From NCBI GenBank assembly GCA_030263555.1, contig SZPE01000074.1, forward strand, positions 1 to 22,110: DNA of 22,110 nt. The letters are read 5' to 3'. The notes below the pieces were generated by a model that saw only the letters and a list, made by a program, of their open reading frames with translations, searched no databases and had not been told where the DNA came from. The position numbers and the translations under genes were made by a program. The stretch is from CFX2 sp014338005. Its GTDB lineage: Bacteria; Chloroflexota; Anaerolineae; Aggregatilineales; Phototrophicaceae. Every line of letters starts with the position of its first letter. The stretch's first letter is position 1. Shown here in pieces: positions 22,054 through 22,110 of the stretch.

Positions 22054-22110
22054 CTACCGGATTGGACACGGGTTGATGTCGGACTACGATATGCATTTGA
22101 TAATACGAAT
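22054..22110 (+). other. foreign-looking end segment: TonB-dependent receptor C-terminal fragment
   Basis: Reading + from 22054 gives LPDWTRVDVGLRYAFDNTN. This closely follows the 'LPxWTRxDxGxRY' pattern near the C-terminus of TonB-dependent siderophore receptors, outer-membrane proteins of Gram-negative bacteria. Third codon positions are AT-rich (CTA, GGA, CTA, CGA, GCA, AAT), unlike the rest of the window. The segment begins where the cdsA frame on the other strand breaks. Only 19 codons are visible, so the match is suggestive, but a chimeric assembly join is the simplest explanation. Confidence 0.55.

Noticed and set aside
22036..22110. True N-terminus of cdsA beyond base 22053
   Set aside because: The cdsA frame has stop codons at 22054-22056 and again further out, and the segment matches a different protein on the other strand.

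Overview
The window is a GC-rich bacterial chromosome fragment, most likely from the phylum Chloroflexota (an Anaerolineae-like lineage). This is inferred from the housekeeping gene types and from several membrane proteins that join a short cytoplasmic TPR module, one transmembrane helix, a Pro/Thr-rich linker and an extracytoplasmic domain, a style I associate with that phylum. No marker gene (rRNA, tRNA) is present to prove it. Both ends cut through genes: the left end lies inside a malic enzyme gene and the right end inside cdsA. The last ~57 bases do not continue cdsA. Instead they read on the other strand as a TonB-dependent-receptor C-terminus, so the right edge looks like a chimeric junction.

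Layout. 1-1928 (+): NADP-malic enzyme with a fused phosphotransacetylase-like domain. 1929-2282: intergenic repeats. 2283-4679 (+): YchF/OLA1 ATPase, then a two-gene unit of a STAS-like small protein and a fructosamine-kinase-like protein. 4713-6615 (-): efp and rho, ending against the previous unit at a shared hairpin. 6616-6888: a divergent regulatory region with two TTGCAA-type palindromes. 6889-8934 (+): CLC chloride channel/transporter with two CBS domains and an RCK_C domain. 8944-11952 (-): an operon of a GNAT acetyltransferase, a CorC/HlyC-type CNNM-CBS membrane protein and an OmpR-type response regulator, with ATGA stop/start overlap between the last two. 11953-12155: divergent promoters. 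12156-13607 (+): membrane-anchored SUMF1/FGE-fold protein lacking the catalytic cysteines, followed by a strong intrinsic terminator. 13734-14855 (+): alpha/beta hydrolase. 14856-15118: a leader with a good promoter and a terminator-like double hairpin. 15119-16177 (+): membrane PIN-TRAM protein. 16356-17459 (+): short chemoreceptor-like signalling protein with no sensor domain. 17406-21340 (-): four paralogous TPR-transmembrane proteins, two of them carrying extracytoplasmic TolB-like (PD40) beta-propellers. 21433-22053 (-): 3' part of cdsA.

Functional reading. Much of the window is core housekeeping (carbon metabolism, translation, transcription termination, phospholipid synthesis). The accessory interest is in envelope proteins: the TPR-TM family cluster, the pseudo-FGE protein and the sensorless chemoreceptor. 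EF-P lies in the same window as several proteins with PPP or PPPP stretches, which are the known EF-P-dependent substrates. No CRISPR array, insertion sequence, tRNA or rRNA was seen.
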